Assembly (NCBI RefSeq): GCF_000020685.1
Contig: NC_012526.1
Span: 1,404,001 to 1,468,000, forward strand
DNA from: Deinococcus deserti VCD115
GTDB lineage: Bacteria > Deinococcota > Deinococci > Deinococcales > Deinococcaceae
Direction: 5' to 3'
DNA length: 64,000 nucleotides
This document shows, piece by piece, positions 38,875 to 48,042 of this stretch. Each line of letters begins with the position of its first letter. Position 1 is the stretch's first letter. The notes beneath the pieces were generated by a model that was given only the letters and a program-made list of their open reading frames with translations, searched no databases and was not told where the DNA came from. The translations under genes were made by a program, and so were the position numbers.

Positions 38875-41013
38875 ATGAAAAAATTGTCTGGTTCCTGGCC
38901 GATTCTGCTGACGTTGCCCTTGCTGTTGGCCGCGTGTACGGACAATTTCACAACACCAATCGTTGAACCACCAGTGGTGCAACCCCCTGCTCCGCAACCA
39001 CCGGCGCCTCAGCCGCCTGCTCCGCAGCCACCGAGCGCCTCGCTTCCAGCCAGCGTAAATCTGGGTTATGGCTTCAGTGCTCCGGTGCAGGCGGCACACT
39101 CAGGTTCCTGGCAGGTTATTGACCAGCCGGCCTGGCTGAGCGTAACCCCCACGTCCGGCACCGGAGAGATCAGGCTTGCGGTCGCGGCCGACCGCAGCAA
39201 AGCGACACCTCTGGCTGCAGATCAGGCCAAACTGACCGGAGCCGTTATTCTGGAACTAACGGCTCCGGATAAGACGCGCACCAGGGCCACGATCACGGTA
39301 AGTGCCGACCAGTACCGCATGACGGGCCGAGTCGCCGACACGGCAAAAATAAGCGGACAGGCCCTGGTGACCTCCCCCATCAACCGCGCCCGCCCGGCCG
39401 AAGCGCGCGGCATTCTGGTGAAGTACCGTGACCGCGTGTCTTCGAGTGATCTGGTCGCACAGTCAGCGGCGCAGTCACCTGCCACCCGGAGTCGCGAGGT
39501 GCTCAGCAGGGCTGGAGTCACGGTGCAGTCGGCGCGCAGCCTCAATGGAGGACTGGCTGCTCTGAAGGTCACGGACCAGGCCGCCGCTCTGCGCGCCCTG
39601 CGGCAGAATCCAGAAGTGGAATATGCGGTGCCGAATGCGGTCCTTCATATCCAGCAGACCAGTCAGGCACTTGCAGCGCCCCTGGAACCCACTGACCAGT
39701 ATGCGCCGCTTCAATGGCCTTTCAAGTTGATGGGATACCCGGCGGTGTGGCGTGACATGGAGTCCGGCACGTACAACCGTGCAGTTACAGTTGCGGTCGT
39801 AGACAGTGGGGTGCGATTCGACCACCCGGATCTGGCCGGGCAGCTATGGGGGCCAGCAGAAGGCGCCCTGGATGTGCTCAACGAACCTGACAACGGCGAC
39901 GGCGACGGCGTTGACACCGATCCGACCGATCCAAGCGTAAGCGGGCGCAGCACGGGCAGCCATGGTACCCATGTCACCGGAATTATTGTCGCCCGCTGGG
40001 GCGAGAATGCCGGCAACTGTGCGGGGTGCAGCGGCACTGGCGTGGTGGGAGCAAGTTACCGCGCGCCGGTCAAGGTGCTGCCCATCCGGGCTATTGACGC
40101 CACCGGAGACGCCACGGTGGAGCATATCGTCCAGGCCCTCAACTATGCAGCTGGCCTCCCGACCCTGATCGGCGGCGTCACGTACACCAATCCCCGCCGG
40201 GCACAGGTCATCAACCTGAGCCTGGGGGGCGCCATTTCAGCCGAGCAAGCCCGCCCCCTGTGCGACGCTGTGCATGCAGCGAAGTCGGCTGGATCGCTGG
40301 TCTTCGTCGCCGCCGGGAACGCTTACGGCACCACACCCTATTACCCGGCTGCCTGTCCCGGCGCCGTGGCCGTGGGCAGCGTGACCCTTTCCGGGGGCAG
40401 TGCTCCCAGGCACGCGTCTTACAGCAATGCCTATCCCGAAGTGCAGCTGAGCGCTCCTGGCGGAACAGACCAGTTTTCTGACGTATTCAACGGCGGGCTC
40501 CTGAACAACAAGGCCTTCCCGGACATGGTGTTTTCCACCGGCTGGGACTATGTCAAGAACGAGCCTCAGTACGAAGCCATGTCCGGCACCAGCCAGGCCA
40601 CCCCTCAGGTCTCGGCGCTCGCAGCGCTGCTTCTGAGCAAGGGCGTGACCAGTGACGCGGCCGGCACCCTGGCGCGCCTGACTGCGACGGCCACCGACCT
40701 TGGAGCGCAGGGCCGGGATGACCAGTTCGGCTTTGGCATGGTCAACGCAGCTGCGGCCCTTGGCGCTCCTGCCATCAGCGACACGCTGGGGCTGCGGCTG
40801 CAGAACGCCCGGGGATTTGTGTTCCAGCCCAGGCTGGACAATCTCGGGCGCTTTGAGGCATACCTGGGCGACGGCACTTTCCGGGTCGTCGGCGGACGGG
40901 ACCGCGACCGCAACCAGATCTACGGCGAAACGCATGAGCCGCGTGACGAGCGTACGGTTAAGCTTGGCCCGGATACTCCACAAGTCGAGCTGGGAACCCT
41001 GGAACCCAAATAA
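38875..41013 (+). CDS. Lipoprotein subtilisin-like serine protease (S8)
   Basis: 712 aa. Lipoprotein signal with lipobox LLAAC (Cys22), then a Pro-Gln-rich linker (PPAPQPPAPQPP repeats, residues 35-58), a beta-sandwich region (about 60-150), an I9-like propeptide region (ILVKYRDRVSSSDL to VEYAVPNAVL), and the S8 catalytic domain with Asp310 (VVDSGVRFDHPDL), His363 (GSHGTHVTGI), oxyanion Asn482 (AAGNAYG) and Ser573 (MSGTSQATPQ). The last 80 residues form an extra beta domain. Surface-anchored, secreted-type protease. CATGCT ends 8 nt before the ATG. Confidence 0.94.
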   Translation: MKKLSGSWPILLTLPLLLAACTDNFTTPIVEPPVVQPPAPQPPAPQPPAPQPPSASLPASVNLGYGFSAPVQAAHSGSWQVIDQPAWLSVTPTSGTGEIRLAVAADRSKATPLAADQAKLTGAVILELTAPDKTRTRATITVSADQYRMTGRVADTAKISGQALVTSPINRARPAEARGILVKYRDRVSSSDLVAQSAAQSPATRSREVLSRAGVTVQSARSLNGGLAALKVTDQAAALRALRQNPEVEYAVPNAVLHIQQTSQALAAPLEPTDQYAPLQWPFKLMGYPAVWRDMESGTYNRAVTVAVVDSGVRFDHPDLAGQLWGPAEGALDVLNEPDNGDGDGVDTDPTDPSVSGRSTGSHGTHVTGIIVARWGENAGNCAGCSGTGVVGASYRAPVKVLPIRAIDATGDATVEHIVQALNYAAGLPTLIGGVTYTNPRRAQVINLSLGGAISAEQARPLCDAVHAAKSAGSLVFVAAGNAYGTTPYYPAACPGAVAVGSVTLSGGSAPRHASYSNAYPEVQLSAPGGTDQFSDVFNGGLLNNKAFPDMVFSTGWDYVKNEPQYEAMSGTSQATPQVSALAALLLSKGVTSDAAGTLARLTATATDLGAQGRDDQFGFGMVNAAAALGAPAISDTLGLRLQNARGFVFQPRLDNLGRFEAYLGDGTFRVVGGRDRDRNQIYGETHEPRDERTVKLGPDTPQVELGTLEPK

Positions 41014-41029
41014 GGTCCGGGTTATGGAA

Positions 41030-41060
41030 GAGGGGGTGACGAGACTACGGTCACCCCCTC
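41030..41060. terminator. Bidirectional terminator between subtilase and acuI
   Basis: Perfect 11-bp arms GAGGGGGTGAC and GTCACCCCCTC around a 9-nt loop, 17 nt after the protease stop and between convergent genes. T-runs are weak. Confidence 0.7.
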
Positions 41061-41110
41061 TGTAGTGCACCTGTGAATCTGCATATCAGGCTGGGCACCC
41101 GCCTTGAGTC

Positions 41111-42118
41111 TTACCTAGTCACATCAATCACAGTTCGGCCCCGGACCCGTCCAGCCAGAATTTCCTGCGCCAGAGCAGGCAGTTCGCTCAGGCCGCGTTC
41201 CTGGGTCATGGGAGCAAGCGTCGCGGCAGGCAGCTCGTGGGCCAGCCGGGCCCAGGCGGATTCGCGCCGCTCGGTCGGGCAGGTCACACTATCTATGCCG
41301 AGCAGATTCACGCCGCGCAGAATCATGGGATAAACCGTGGTGTTCAGCTCAGCCCCTCCCGCCAGTCCACAGACCGCCACGCTACCGTGAGTGCGGGTCG
41401 AGGCATAGGCGCCCGCCAGTGTGGCTCCCCCCACCGTGTCCACCACGCCCGACCAGCGCTCGCCTTCCATGGGACGTTTCAGCGCAGGCATCTCCTCGCG
41501 GCCAATGATGTGGCGCGCACCCAGGCCCGTCAGATAGTCGGCCTCTTCCAAGCGGCCGGTGCTGGCCGTCACCTCATACCCTGCGCGCGCCAGCAGGGCC
41601 ACAGCCGTGCTCCCGACGCCTCCGGCTGCCCCCGTCACGAGGACCTCGCCAGCTTTCAACCCCTGGTCCTCAAGGGCCATCACCGCCAGCATGGCGGTAA
41701 ATCCAGCCGTTCCGACCGACATGGCCCAGAATGCATCGGTGCCCTCCGGCGCCCGTACGATCCAGCGTGCCGGAACGCGTGCCAGGGTCGCGTAGCCTCC
41801 ATCGTGGCGCTCGCCTACGCCCCACCCCGTCACAATGACGGTCTCACCAGGGGAATAGGTACCACTTTCGTCCTGCAGAACAGTGCCTGCAAAATCGATG
41901 CCCGGGGTCATAGGATAGCGGCGCAGGATCCCGGGGCGCCCGGCGACCGCCATGCCGTCTTTGTAGTTCAGGCTTGAGTGGGTCACTTGTACGGTGACCT
42001 CGCCTTGGGGCAGATCAGCGACAGGCAGGGTCTGCCGCTCGGCCTGGACAGTGCCCTGGGCGTCCTTAAATACCCGCAGGGCCTGGAATGTGGTGGGAAG
42101 AACAGCGCTGTCTGTCAT
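41111..42118 (-). CDS. YhdH/AcuI-type quinone-oxidoreductase-like reductase
   Basis: 335 aa from ATG 42118 (MTDSAVLPTTFQALRV), with GAGGTG about 9 nt upstream. NADPH-dependent medium-chain reductase without zinc. Markers: HSSLNYKDGMAVAG, PGIDFAGTV, VIVTGWGVGERHDGGYA, the nucleotide loop VTGAAGGVGSTAV, and LRGVNLLGIDSVTCP. The YhdH/AcuI subgroup reduces acryloyl-CoA. Substrate here is inferred only from family resemblance. Confidence 0.9.
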   Translation of the reverse strand: MTDSAVLPTTFQALRVFKDAQGTVQAERQTLPVADLPQGEVTVQVTHSSLNYKDGMAVAGRPGILRRYPMTPGIDFAGTVLQDESGTYSPGETVIVTGWGVGERHDGGYATLARVPARWIVRAPEGTDAFWAMSVGTAGFTAMLAVMALEDQGLKAGEVLVTGAAGGVGSTAVALLARAGYEVTASTGRLEEADYLTGLGARHIIGREEMPALKRPMEGERWSGVVDTVGGATLAGAYASTRTHGSVAVCGLAGGAELNTTVYPMILRGVNLLGIDSVTCPTERRESAWARLAHELPAATLAPMTQERGLSELPALAQEILAGRVRGRTVIDVTR

Positions 42119-42208
42119 GACCAATACACCTCGCACGAAAGAAAATTCTGGAGCCCTTACCTTAGCGTCTTACCGGGATGCCAGCCGGCTTGGGCATGAT
42201 TGTGAGGG

Positions 42209-42300
42209 CCGGGCATGATAAACTGGCGTCTGTTTATGGAGCCTCCTAGTTCTGGCTCTCCTCTGACGCCCGGTGAACACCGCCCGACGGCGGCGTTTTT
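42209..42300 (+). promoter_or_regulatory. Candidate structured leader / attenuator before the CorC gene
   Basis: Nested pairing segments: CCGGGC (42209) with GCCCGG (42268), or GGCGTC (42225) with GACGCC (42265); ATAAAC (42218) with GTTTAT (42232); GGAGCC (42238) with GGCTCT (42254). These allow a three-way junction or an alternative single long stem. They are followed by an intrinsic terminator (CCGCC, CGAC, GGCGG, then CGTTTTT, 42280-42300). The CorC start is 110 nt further on. This resembles a riboswitch with expression platform, but I could not match it to a known class. The promoter is unclear: TAAACT at 42219 would start transcription inside the structure. Confidence 0.45.
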
Positions 42301-42409
42301 GCTGTGGTTTTCTGTCTTTTCCGGTCACCGACGCTGCGCCTGCAACAGGCGGCAGTGGGCAGCATGAGCCTTGCGGATCACCGGGGCGCGGCATGGAGCG
42401 CGCCACCAC

Positions 42410-43750
42410 ATGAATGACGTTTTCGGCCTTGTGGCCATGTTTGCACTTGTTCTGATGAACGGGTTCTTTGTTGCGGCGGAATTTGCGCTGGTGAGTGTAC
42501 GCCGCACCCGAATCGATCAGCTGGCCGAGGAAGGCAATGCGACCGCGCGCCTGACGCAGAAGGCCCTGCAGAACCTCGACCTGTATATCGCTGCCACACA
42601 GCTGGGCATCACCATGGCCAGTCTGGCTATTGGCTTTGTCGCAGAGCCAGCGATCGAGCATCTGATCGAACCCCTGTTCGGAGAGGGTCAGTTCTCGGAG
42701 AGAGAAATCAAAACCATCTCCTTCGGCACGGCGTTTGCCATCAGCACCGTGCTGCATATCGTGATTGGCGAACTGGCCCCCAAGACCTGGGCATTGCAGC
42801 GCAGTGAGCAGGTCAGTCTGCTTGTCACGCGTCCCCTGCGAGTCTTTACCCTGCTGTTCCGATGGGCCATTGTGGCGCTGAATGCCATGGGTAACTGGGT
42901 GGTCAGGCTTTTCGGCATGCGTGGCGTGGCCGGACATCACACCGCCTATTCGGAAGAGGAAATCCGTATGATCGTCTCGGCGTCCAGCCAGGAAGGCGTG
43001 CTCGAAGACAGCGAGAAGGAACTCGTGTACAACGTGTTTGACCTTTCTGACACGACCGTGCGCGAGATCATGACGCCGCGGGTGGATATGGTCGTCACCG
43101 ACAGCGCACTGCCCCTGAGGCGCCTGCTGGAACTGCGTGCCGATCATGGCTACTCGCGGGTGCCGGTCTACCAGGACACCGCTGACAACATTGTGGGTAT
43201 CGTGCATACCAGCGATGTGCTGAGCCACCTTGATGCTTTGGACACCACCACACTGGCAGACATCATGCGTCCGGTCTTCTTCGTGCCGGAAAGCATGAAA
43301 ATCAACGATCTGCTGGCCAAGATGCGGGAGAAAAAGAGCCACCTGAGTATCGTGGTGGACGAATTTGGGGGCACCTCGGGTCTTGTGACCCTGGAAGACG
43401 CCCTTGAGGAAATTGTCGGCGAGATCTACGACGAGACCGATGAGGAAGAACTGTCCAGGATTGAAGTGCTGGGCGAGGGCATCTACCTGATGGACGCCAG
43501 TCTGACCGTGCATGAGGTCGAGGAGCGCATCAACAGTGACATCGAGGACGGCGAGGGCGAATTCGACACCCTGTCAGGCTTTATGACCAGTCACTTCGGG
43601 GATATTCCCGAAATCGGCCAGAATTTCGTGCACAATGGTTGGTCCTTTACCGTAGAGGACGCGGACCAGCGCCGGGTCAACCGTGTGCGCGTCGAACGAG
43701 CCCCAGATACCGACCCTCTGACCCTACCGGAGACTTCAGTCCATGAATAA
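42410..43750 (+). CDS. CNNM/CorC (HlyC) family transporter
   Basis: 446 aa from ATG 42410. An N-terminal DUF21/CNNM domain (four hydrophobic segments, MNGFFVAAEFALVSVRRTRI start), a pair of CBS domains (about 205-330: MTPRVDMVVTD, YSRVPVYQD, IVGIVHTSDVL, KSHLSIVVDEFGG) and a C-terminal CorC_HlyC transporter-associated domain. Such proteins are linked to magnesium or cobalt efflux and tolerance. A foldable leader with a terminator precedes the gene, and cdd overlaps its end by 8 bp. Confidence 0.93.
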   Translation: MNDVFGLVAMFALVLMNGFFVAAEFALVSVRRTRIDQLAEEGNATARLTQKALQNLDLYIAATQLGITMASLAIGFVAEPAIEHLIEPLFGEGQFSEREIKTISFGTAFAISTVLHIVIGELAPKTWALQRSEQVSLLVTRPLRVFTLLFRWAIVALNAMGNWVVRLFGMRGVAGHHTAYSEEEIRMIVSASSQEGVLEDSEKELVYNVFDLSDTTVREIMTPRVDMVVTDSALPLRRLLELRADHGYSRVPVYQDTADNIVGIVHTSDVLSHLDALDTTTLADIMRPVFFVPESMKINDLLAKMREKKSHLSIVVDEFGGTSGLVTLEDALEEIVGEIYDETDEEELSRIEVLGEGIYLMDASLTVHEVEERINSDIEDGEGEFDTLSGFMTSHFGDIPEIGQNFVHNGWSFTVEDADQRRVNRVRVERAPDTDPLTLPETSVHE

Positions 43751-44183
43751 CCCCAATGTCCTTAACCTCGTGCCAGATCCCCAGCTGCTGGAAGGCGCTG
43801 TTGCCGCGTTCAAGCAGGCTTACGCGCCGTATAGCAGGTTCCGGGTCGGCGCTGCCCTACGTACCGCAGACGGACGGGTCTACTTTGGCGCCAACGTAGA
43901 AAATGCCAGCTACGGCCTGGGGCGCTGCGCGGAACAGAGCGCCGTCCAGGCCATGGCCACGGCGGGAGCCCGCGAATTTACGGACATCGTGGTGTACTCG
44001 GAAGCCAGCCCTCCGGCCAGCCCATGCGGAGCCTGTCGTCAGGTGCTTTACGAATTTGCACCGGATGCGCGGGTCGTTTGCGTCAATCAGGACGGGGAGA
44101 TTCTAAGCGGTCTAGTAAGGGATTTCCTGCCGCATGGCTTTCGACTGGAACAGCCAGAACAGGCTGAGGCTGTCGCGGAGTAA
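43743..44183 (+). CDS. cdd: Cytidine deaminase
   Basis: 146 aa zinc enzyme converting cytidine to uridine in pyrimidine salvage. Motifs: YAPYSRFRVGAALRT, FGANVENASYGLGRCAEQSA (C-A-E proton shuttle and zinc Cys) and PCGACRQVLYEF (second zinc Cys pair). The C-terminal tail after FLPHGFRL is slightly extended and acidic. It starts within the last codons of the CorC gene, so translation is coupled. Confidence 0.96.
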   Translation: MNNPNVLNLVPDPQLLEGAVAAFKQAYAPYSRFRVGAALRTADGRVYFGANVENASYGLGRCAEQSAVQAMATAGAREFTDIVVYSEASPPASPCGACRQVLYEFAPDARVVCVNQDGEILSGLVRDFLPHGFRLEQPEQAEAVAE

Positions 44184-44213
44184 AAATCGGTGACCTGAGT
44201 GCCTATTGTTCTG

Positions 44214-44251
44214 ACATGCCCCGCGACTCTGGATGAGATCGCGGGGCATGT
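44214..44251. terminator. Long hairpin after cdd
   Basis: Perfect 13-bp arms ACATGCCCCGCGA (44214-44226) and TCGCGGGGCATGT (44239-44251), 30 nt after cdd. Convergent with the kinase gene at 44445, so probably bidirectional. The rest of the gap to 44444 shows nothing recognisable. Confidence 0.8.
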
Positions 44252-44444
44252 TCTCATGATCCTGGCGGTGTCGAGCACTCGTCCTGAGCGGTGGTTATGC
44301 ACGAAGCGTCAGTTCGGCTCTGGTCTGGTCTGCGGACGCCAGCAAACTGAATCACACCCCTTTCCTTGGCTCTGGCAACGGTAATTCCAGGTGGCCTGTG
44401 CGGCCTTCGAAATTGCGACATTCAGGACGTTGTGACTGCAGGGC

Positions 44445-46802
44445 TCATGTTGCAGCCAGTGGTGGAAACGTGACTACAAATGTCGTACCTACCCCAACTT
44501 CCGTTTCCACAGCTATGTCGCCGTGAAAGTGCCCGGTCACGATGTCGTGGATGATCGACAGCCCCAGGCCGGTGCCTTTCCCCACGTCCTTGGTCGTAAA
44601 CATCGGGTCGAAGATACGCGGCAGAATTTCGGCGGGAATGCCTGTCCCCGTATCGGACACCCGCATCACCGTACGCCCGTTATCGGTGTCAAAGCTGACC
44701 GTTACCTGTCCTTTCGGGCGGCCGCTGTCCGAACAGGCATGTACGGAATTGACCACCAGGTTGGTGAGCACTTGCGTAAAGCGCCCTGGTTCACCTCGTA
44801 ACTCAACCGGGCTTTTGGGCTGCTCGAGCAACAGATCGATTCCAGCACTCCTGGCTTCGTGCGCCACCATAATCAGCGTTTCAGAAGCCATTTTCACCGC
44901 GTCAAAATCCTGTACACCACTGACGGTGTCCCGGGTATGGCCACGCATACTCCGGATGAATTCTCCAATACGCGCGGCCGTTTTGGCCCCTTCCTCGATG
45001 GCGCCACACAATTCAGTGGCAATCTCGCGGTGATCGTCTTCGGTGACTTCAGAAACGCCCACCGAGTCCCTGTATTCCCGGGCCAGACGCGCCGCCTCAT
45101 GCAGATAGTTCATGGTCGCGGCCAGGGGGGTGTTGACCTCATGAGCCAATCCGGCCGTCAGGCGTCCCAGACTGGCCAGCTTCTCGCTGGACAGCAGCCG
45201 GCTCTGACTGGCCCTGAGCGCCTCCTCCGCAGCCTTACGTTCGGAGATATCGCGCTCGATACTCAGCATCAGTTCCCGGCCGCCGATGTTGACCAGGGCA
45301 AGGTGAATTTCGATCGGAAAGAGGCTGCCGTCCTTCCGCCGGTGCGTGGACTCCATGCGTAGGCGCCCCTGCGCTCGGACGCTTTCCCGGAACTGATGAT
45401 CGGCGGCAGGGTCAGCCATGAGTGTGTCCCCATGGGGCACAGTGATGTAAACGCTCTGCCCGATCAGCTCGTCTCTGGTGTAGCCGTTCATGACTGCCGC
45501 CACCTCGTTGCAGTGCACAATAGGCATGATGCCCTCGAAATCGATCAGCATGATGGCGTCCGGAGAGTGCTCAAACAGGACTTCGAAGGTACGGCGGCTT
45601 TCTTCCAGCGCTTCTTCAGAGGCCTTGCGCTCACTGACATCACGCGAGTTCATGACAATGCCCCGGACATGTGGGTCGTCGAGTCGGTTGGTGGCCACCC
45701 ACTCCAGCCACCGGTAAGTGCCGTCCCGATGCTGGAAGCGGCTCGTCAGGGTACGCGTTGTTCCCGGGCCACCAAATACCGTCTGGGCAAATGCCTCCTG
45801 AATTTCTCCGAATTCATCCGGGTGCAGAAAATCCATCACCTGCCGTCGGAGCATTTCATCCGCTGGATATCCCAGGATGTGGATCAGCGACGGGCTGGTG
45901 TAGGTCATGTAGCCACCGCGGTTAACGACGGACACCATGTCGCTGCTGTGCTGAACCAGTGCCTTGAACCGCGCTTCACTGGCTGACAGCGCCGCTTCTG
46001 TTTTCTTGCGCTCGGTCATGTCCTGAGTAATGATCAACAGGACATCCTCGCTGTCCAGGTTCAGCAGTTCGGCAGACAGAAGCACATCCCGCAGTTCGCC
46101 GGTAGGGAAGTGATGCAGCTGGCTCTCGAAATCACGTACGCTGCCGCCCTCCTTGAGCCCCTGAACGATCTCGTCCCGGTCCCGTGGGTTGACCCATGGA
46201 TCGACCTGCTCCAGACCACTGCCTACAAAAGCTTCCCGGGAGCAGCCGATGATCTCGAGAAGGGCATCATTGGTGTCCATGACGCGCCCGCTCTGAAGGC
46301 CGGTAAGCCCGATTCCCACCGGACTGGCAGAGAATACTTTGGCCAACCGGTCATGCGCTGATCGCAGCTGGTCTTCCGTCTTCTTCTGTGCCGTAATGTC
46401 CATCATGACGCCGCCGAGCTTAACCATCCGCCCCCTTTCATCGAACCTCGGGGTAATGCGGTCCCGTATCCATACGTATCGCCCGTCGCTGGCCTGAAGG
46501 CGGTAGTCAAGTTCATATGGTGCGCCGATTCCAATGAGCCGGTCGGTTTCTGCCAGGACTCGGTCCCGGTCGTCGGGATGGATCCGGTCCTCCCAGAAGC
46601 CGGGAGCAGTCGTCCATTCACTCTGCGTATAGCCGAGAAGAGACTCGACCATCGCAGAGACAAAGGTGTTGCGGCCAGTCTCAGGATCCGCTTCCCAGAC
46701 GATTCCGTTGATCAGGTCCAGTAGTTCCAGAAGGTCCTGGCTCAGGCTTGTTGGGGCATTCCTCGCCTGATCTGCAGGACGCCCGGTAGGAAGGAAAGAC
46801 AT
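44445..46802 (-). CDS. Multi-PAS soluble sensor histidine kinase
   Basis: 785 aa from ATG 46802, which follows TACAGT by 7 nt; the longer frame from TTG 46874 is not needed. Four PAS domains in tandem (roughly 25-145, 155-275, 290-400, 410-530), each ending in an S-box-like segment (MMDITAQKKTED, ITQDMTERKKTE, NSRDVSERKASE, IERDISERKAAE). Then a HisKA domain with phosphorylatable His in GLAHEVNTPLAATMNYL, and a HATPase domain with NLVVNSVHAC (N box), VSDTGTGIPAE (G1) and GKGTGLGLSIIHDIV (G2). No transmembrane helices, so it senses a cytoplasmic signal. Neighbouring receiver genes are atypical or broken. Confidence 0.93.
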   Translation of the reverse strand: MSFLPTGRPADQARNAPTSLSQDLLELLDLINGIVWEADPETGRNTFVSAMVESLLGYTQSEWTTAPGFWEDRIHPDDRDRVLAETDRLIGIGAPYELDYRLQASDGRYVWIRDRITPRFDERGRMVKLGGVMMDITAQKKTEDQLRSAHDRLAKVFSASPVGIGLTGLQSGRVMDTNDALLEIIGCSREAFVGSGLEQVDPWVNPRDRDEIVQGLKEGGSVRDFESQLHHFPTGELRDVLLSAELLNLDSEDVLLIITQDMTERKKTEAALSASEARFKALVQHSSDMVSVVNRGGYMTYTSPSLIHILGYPADEMLRRQVMDFLHPDEFGEIQEAFAQTVFGGPGTTRTLTSRFQHRDGTYRWLEWVATNRLDDPHVRGIVMNSRDVSERKASEEALEESRRTFEVLFEHSPDAIMLIDFEGIMPIVHCNEVAAVMNGYTRDELIGQSVYITVPHGDTLMADPAADHQFRESVRAQGRLRMESTHRRKDGSLFPIEIHLALVNIGGRELMLSIERDISERKAAEEALRASQSRLLSSEKLASLGRLTAGLAHEVNTPLAATMNYLHEAARLAREYRDSVGVSEVTEDDHREIATELCGAIEEGAKTAARIGEFIRSMRGHTRDTVSGVQDFDAVKMASETLIMVAHEARSAGIDLLLEQPKSPVELRGEPGRFTQVLTNLVVNSVHACSDSGRPKGQVTVSFDTDNGRTVMRVSDTGTGIPAEILPRIFDPMFTTKDVGKGTGLGLSIIHDIVTGHFHGDIAVETEVGVGTTFVVTFPPLAAT

Positions 46803-46911
46803 AGCTCTGACTGTAGAGGTTGTTGTCTTACTACCTTCATGTGCCAGGGCGGATGAATCCCTTCCGGACGGCAATCCATAAATGGTTCACCGGGGCTTGC
46901 TGGTGACTGAC

Positions 46912-47334
46912 CTACTGGGCGACCGGGAGATGCTGACCGGCGAAGTGCCAGAAGTTCAGCATGGCGTCAAGCCTTGCTTCAAAGTCCTTGTAGGTCGAGG
47001 GTTTCAATACGTAAGAACTCACTCCAAGGCTGTAAGCCAGAGCAACCGATGCCATGTCATCAACGCTGGACAGTGCGATCAGGGGAATAAATCCTGACCT
47101 GGGATCGTTTTTTATTGTACGGATGAGGTCAACACCGGACTCTTTGGGCAGATAAGGCTCCATCAGAATCAGGTGTGGGAGGGTAAGGTCCGGATCACGA
47201 AGGGCACTGAGCACATCGGCAGCGCACTGACAGCAAGTCACAGCCACCGCAGGATGTCGGGACAGGGCTTCCTGCACCAGCAGCAGATCACCAGGATCTG
47301 GCTCCAGAAGAAGAATGCGCAGGGTAGGCCTCAT
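46912..47334 (-). CDS. Receiver-domain protein with Glu at the phosphorylation site
   Basis: 140 aa single receiver domain of the Rcp1-like kind. The acidic pocket is partly kept (LLLEPDPGDLLLVQEAL), the Ser is present (LIALSSVDDM) and the Lys is in YVLKPSTYKDF, but the expected phospho-acceptor Asp is Glu59 in LILMEPYLPKESG. Glu cannot take part in normal phosphotransfer and often mimics the active state. It lies 109 nt upstream of the kinase gene on the same strand. Confidence 0.85.
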   Translation of the reverse strand: MRPTLRILLLEPDPGDLLLVQEALSRHPAVAVTCCQCAADVLSALRDPDLTLPHLILMEPYLPKESGVDLIRTIKNDPRSGFIPLIALSSVDDMASVALAYSLGVSSYVLKPSTYKDFEARLDAMLNFWHFAGQHLPVAQ

Positions 47335-47529
47335 AGAGCGTCATTGTGTTGCGCAGGCGCCCTGAGAATTCCATGGGTTTGACCAAACAAAGGAGAGCTT
47401 CCGGCCGTCCCCCCTCCAAACGTCGACGTTTCCTCAAGAATGGGCGCAGCCAGCCACGCTTCATCTGAGAATAAGCGCCGCGAGTTCAGGATGTTGCCAG
47501 ACCACCGAACCGGGTCGCTGGTAACCGGG

Positions 47530-47956
47530 TCAATGCGCAGATATTCTGATGGGCTTGCCTATTACCCGGCACAGCTTCCAGAAGTCCACCAGCGCATTGT
47601 CTGCCGAACAACCATTAACTTTTCTGGGGCCTTGACGATGCAGGCGGTGGCACGAAGAGTGTAGGGCTGCACAATGTCTGGACGCCCGGAATCGGAGAGC
47701 ATCACCACTGGCAGGTGAGCCAGCTGGGGATCACTCTTGATGGCTGCCAGAAGGCTCAACCCATCCAGGCCTGACGGATTCATATCAAGGACAACCACAT
47801 CAGGCCACGGGCTCTCGGGGCCCCGGAGAGTCAGAAATGCCTGTTCCACACAGTGGCAGTCTGCGAGGTCATTTCCCGCGCCAATTTCATCGAATAGTGT
47901 CTCTGCCTCACGGTCCCTGTCTCATTTCCGTTGACAAACAGGAGGCGCAAAGACAT
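47530..47956 (-). pseudogene. Receiver-domain gene broken by frameshifts
   Basis: An Rcp1-like receiver can be reconstructed in pieces. MSLRLLFVNGNETG starts at ATG 47956; the frame must then shift near 47918 to read DREAETLFDEIGAGNDLADC and on through the 95-aa open part with VVVLDMNPSGLDGL (phospho-Asp), VVMLSDSG and CIVKAPEK. A second shift near 47597 recovers the usual ending ALVDFWKLCR and a TGA at 47530. The acidic DD pair is also NG. CATACT lies 8 nt before the old start. A shortened product from 47849 would lack the first strand of the fold. Confidence 0.75.
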
Positions 47957-48042
47957 AGCTAAGGAGTATGAAAAGCAGCGTAGACCAACCCATCCCAAGT
48001 GAGGACCTGAAGCCTTTGAAGGCTGATCCGATACACGCCTGA

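Noticed and set aside
42219..42224. TAAACT with preceding TGA as the CorC promoter
   Set aside because: A start about 7 nt downstream would remove the 5' arm of both candidate closing stems, so it conflicts with the leader model; kept only as an unresolved alternative.
47335..47529. Possible small plus-strand gene around 47440-47664
   Set aside because: No promoter or ribosome site, unremarkable composition, and it runs into the broken receiver gene on the other strand. The stretch 47335-47529 appears empty.
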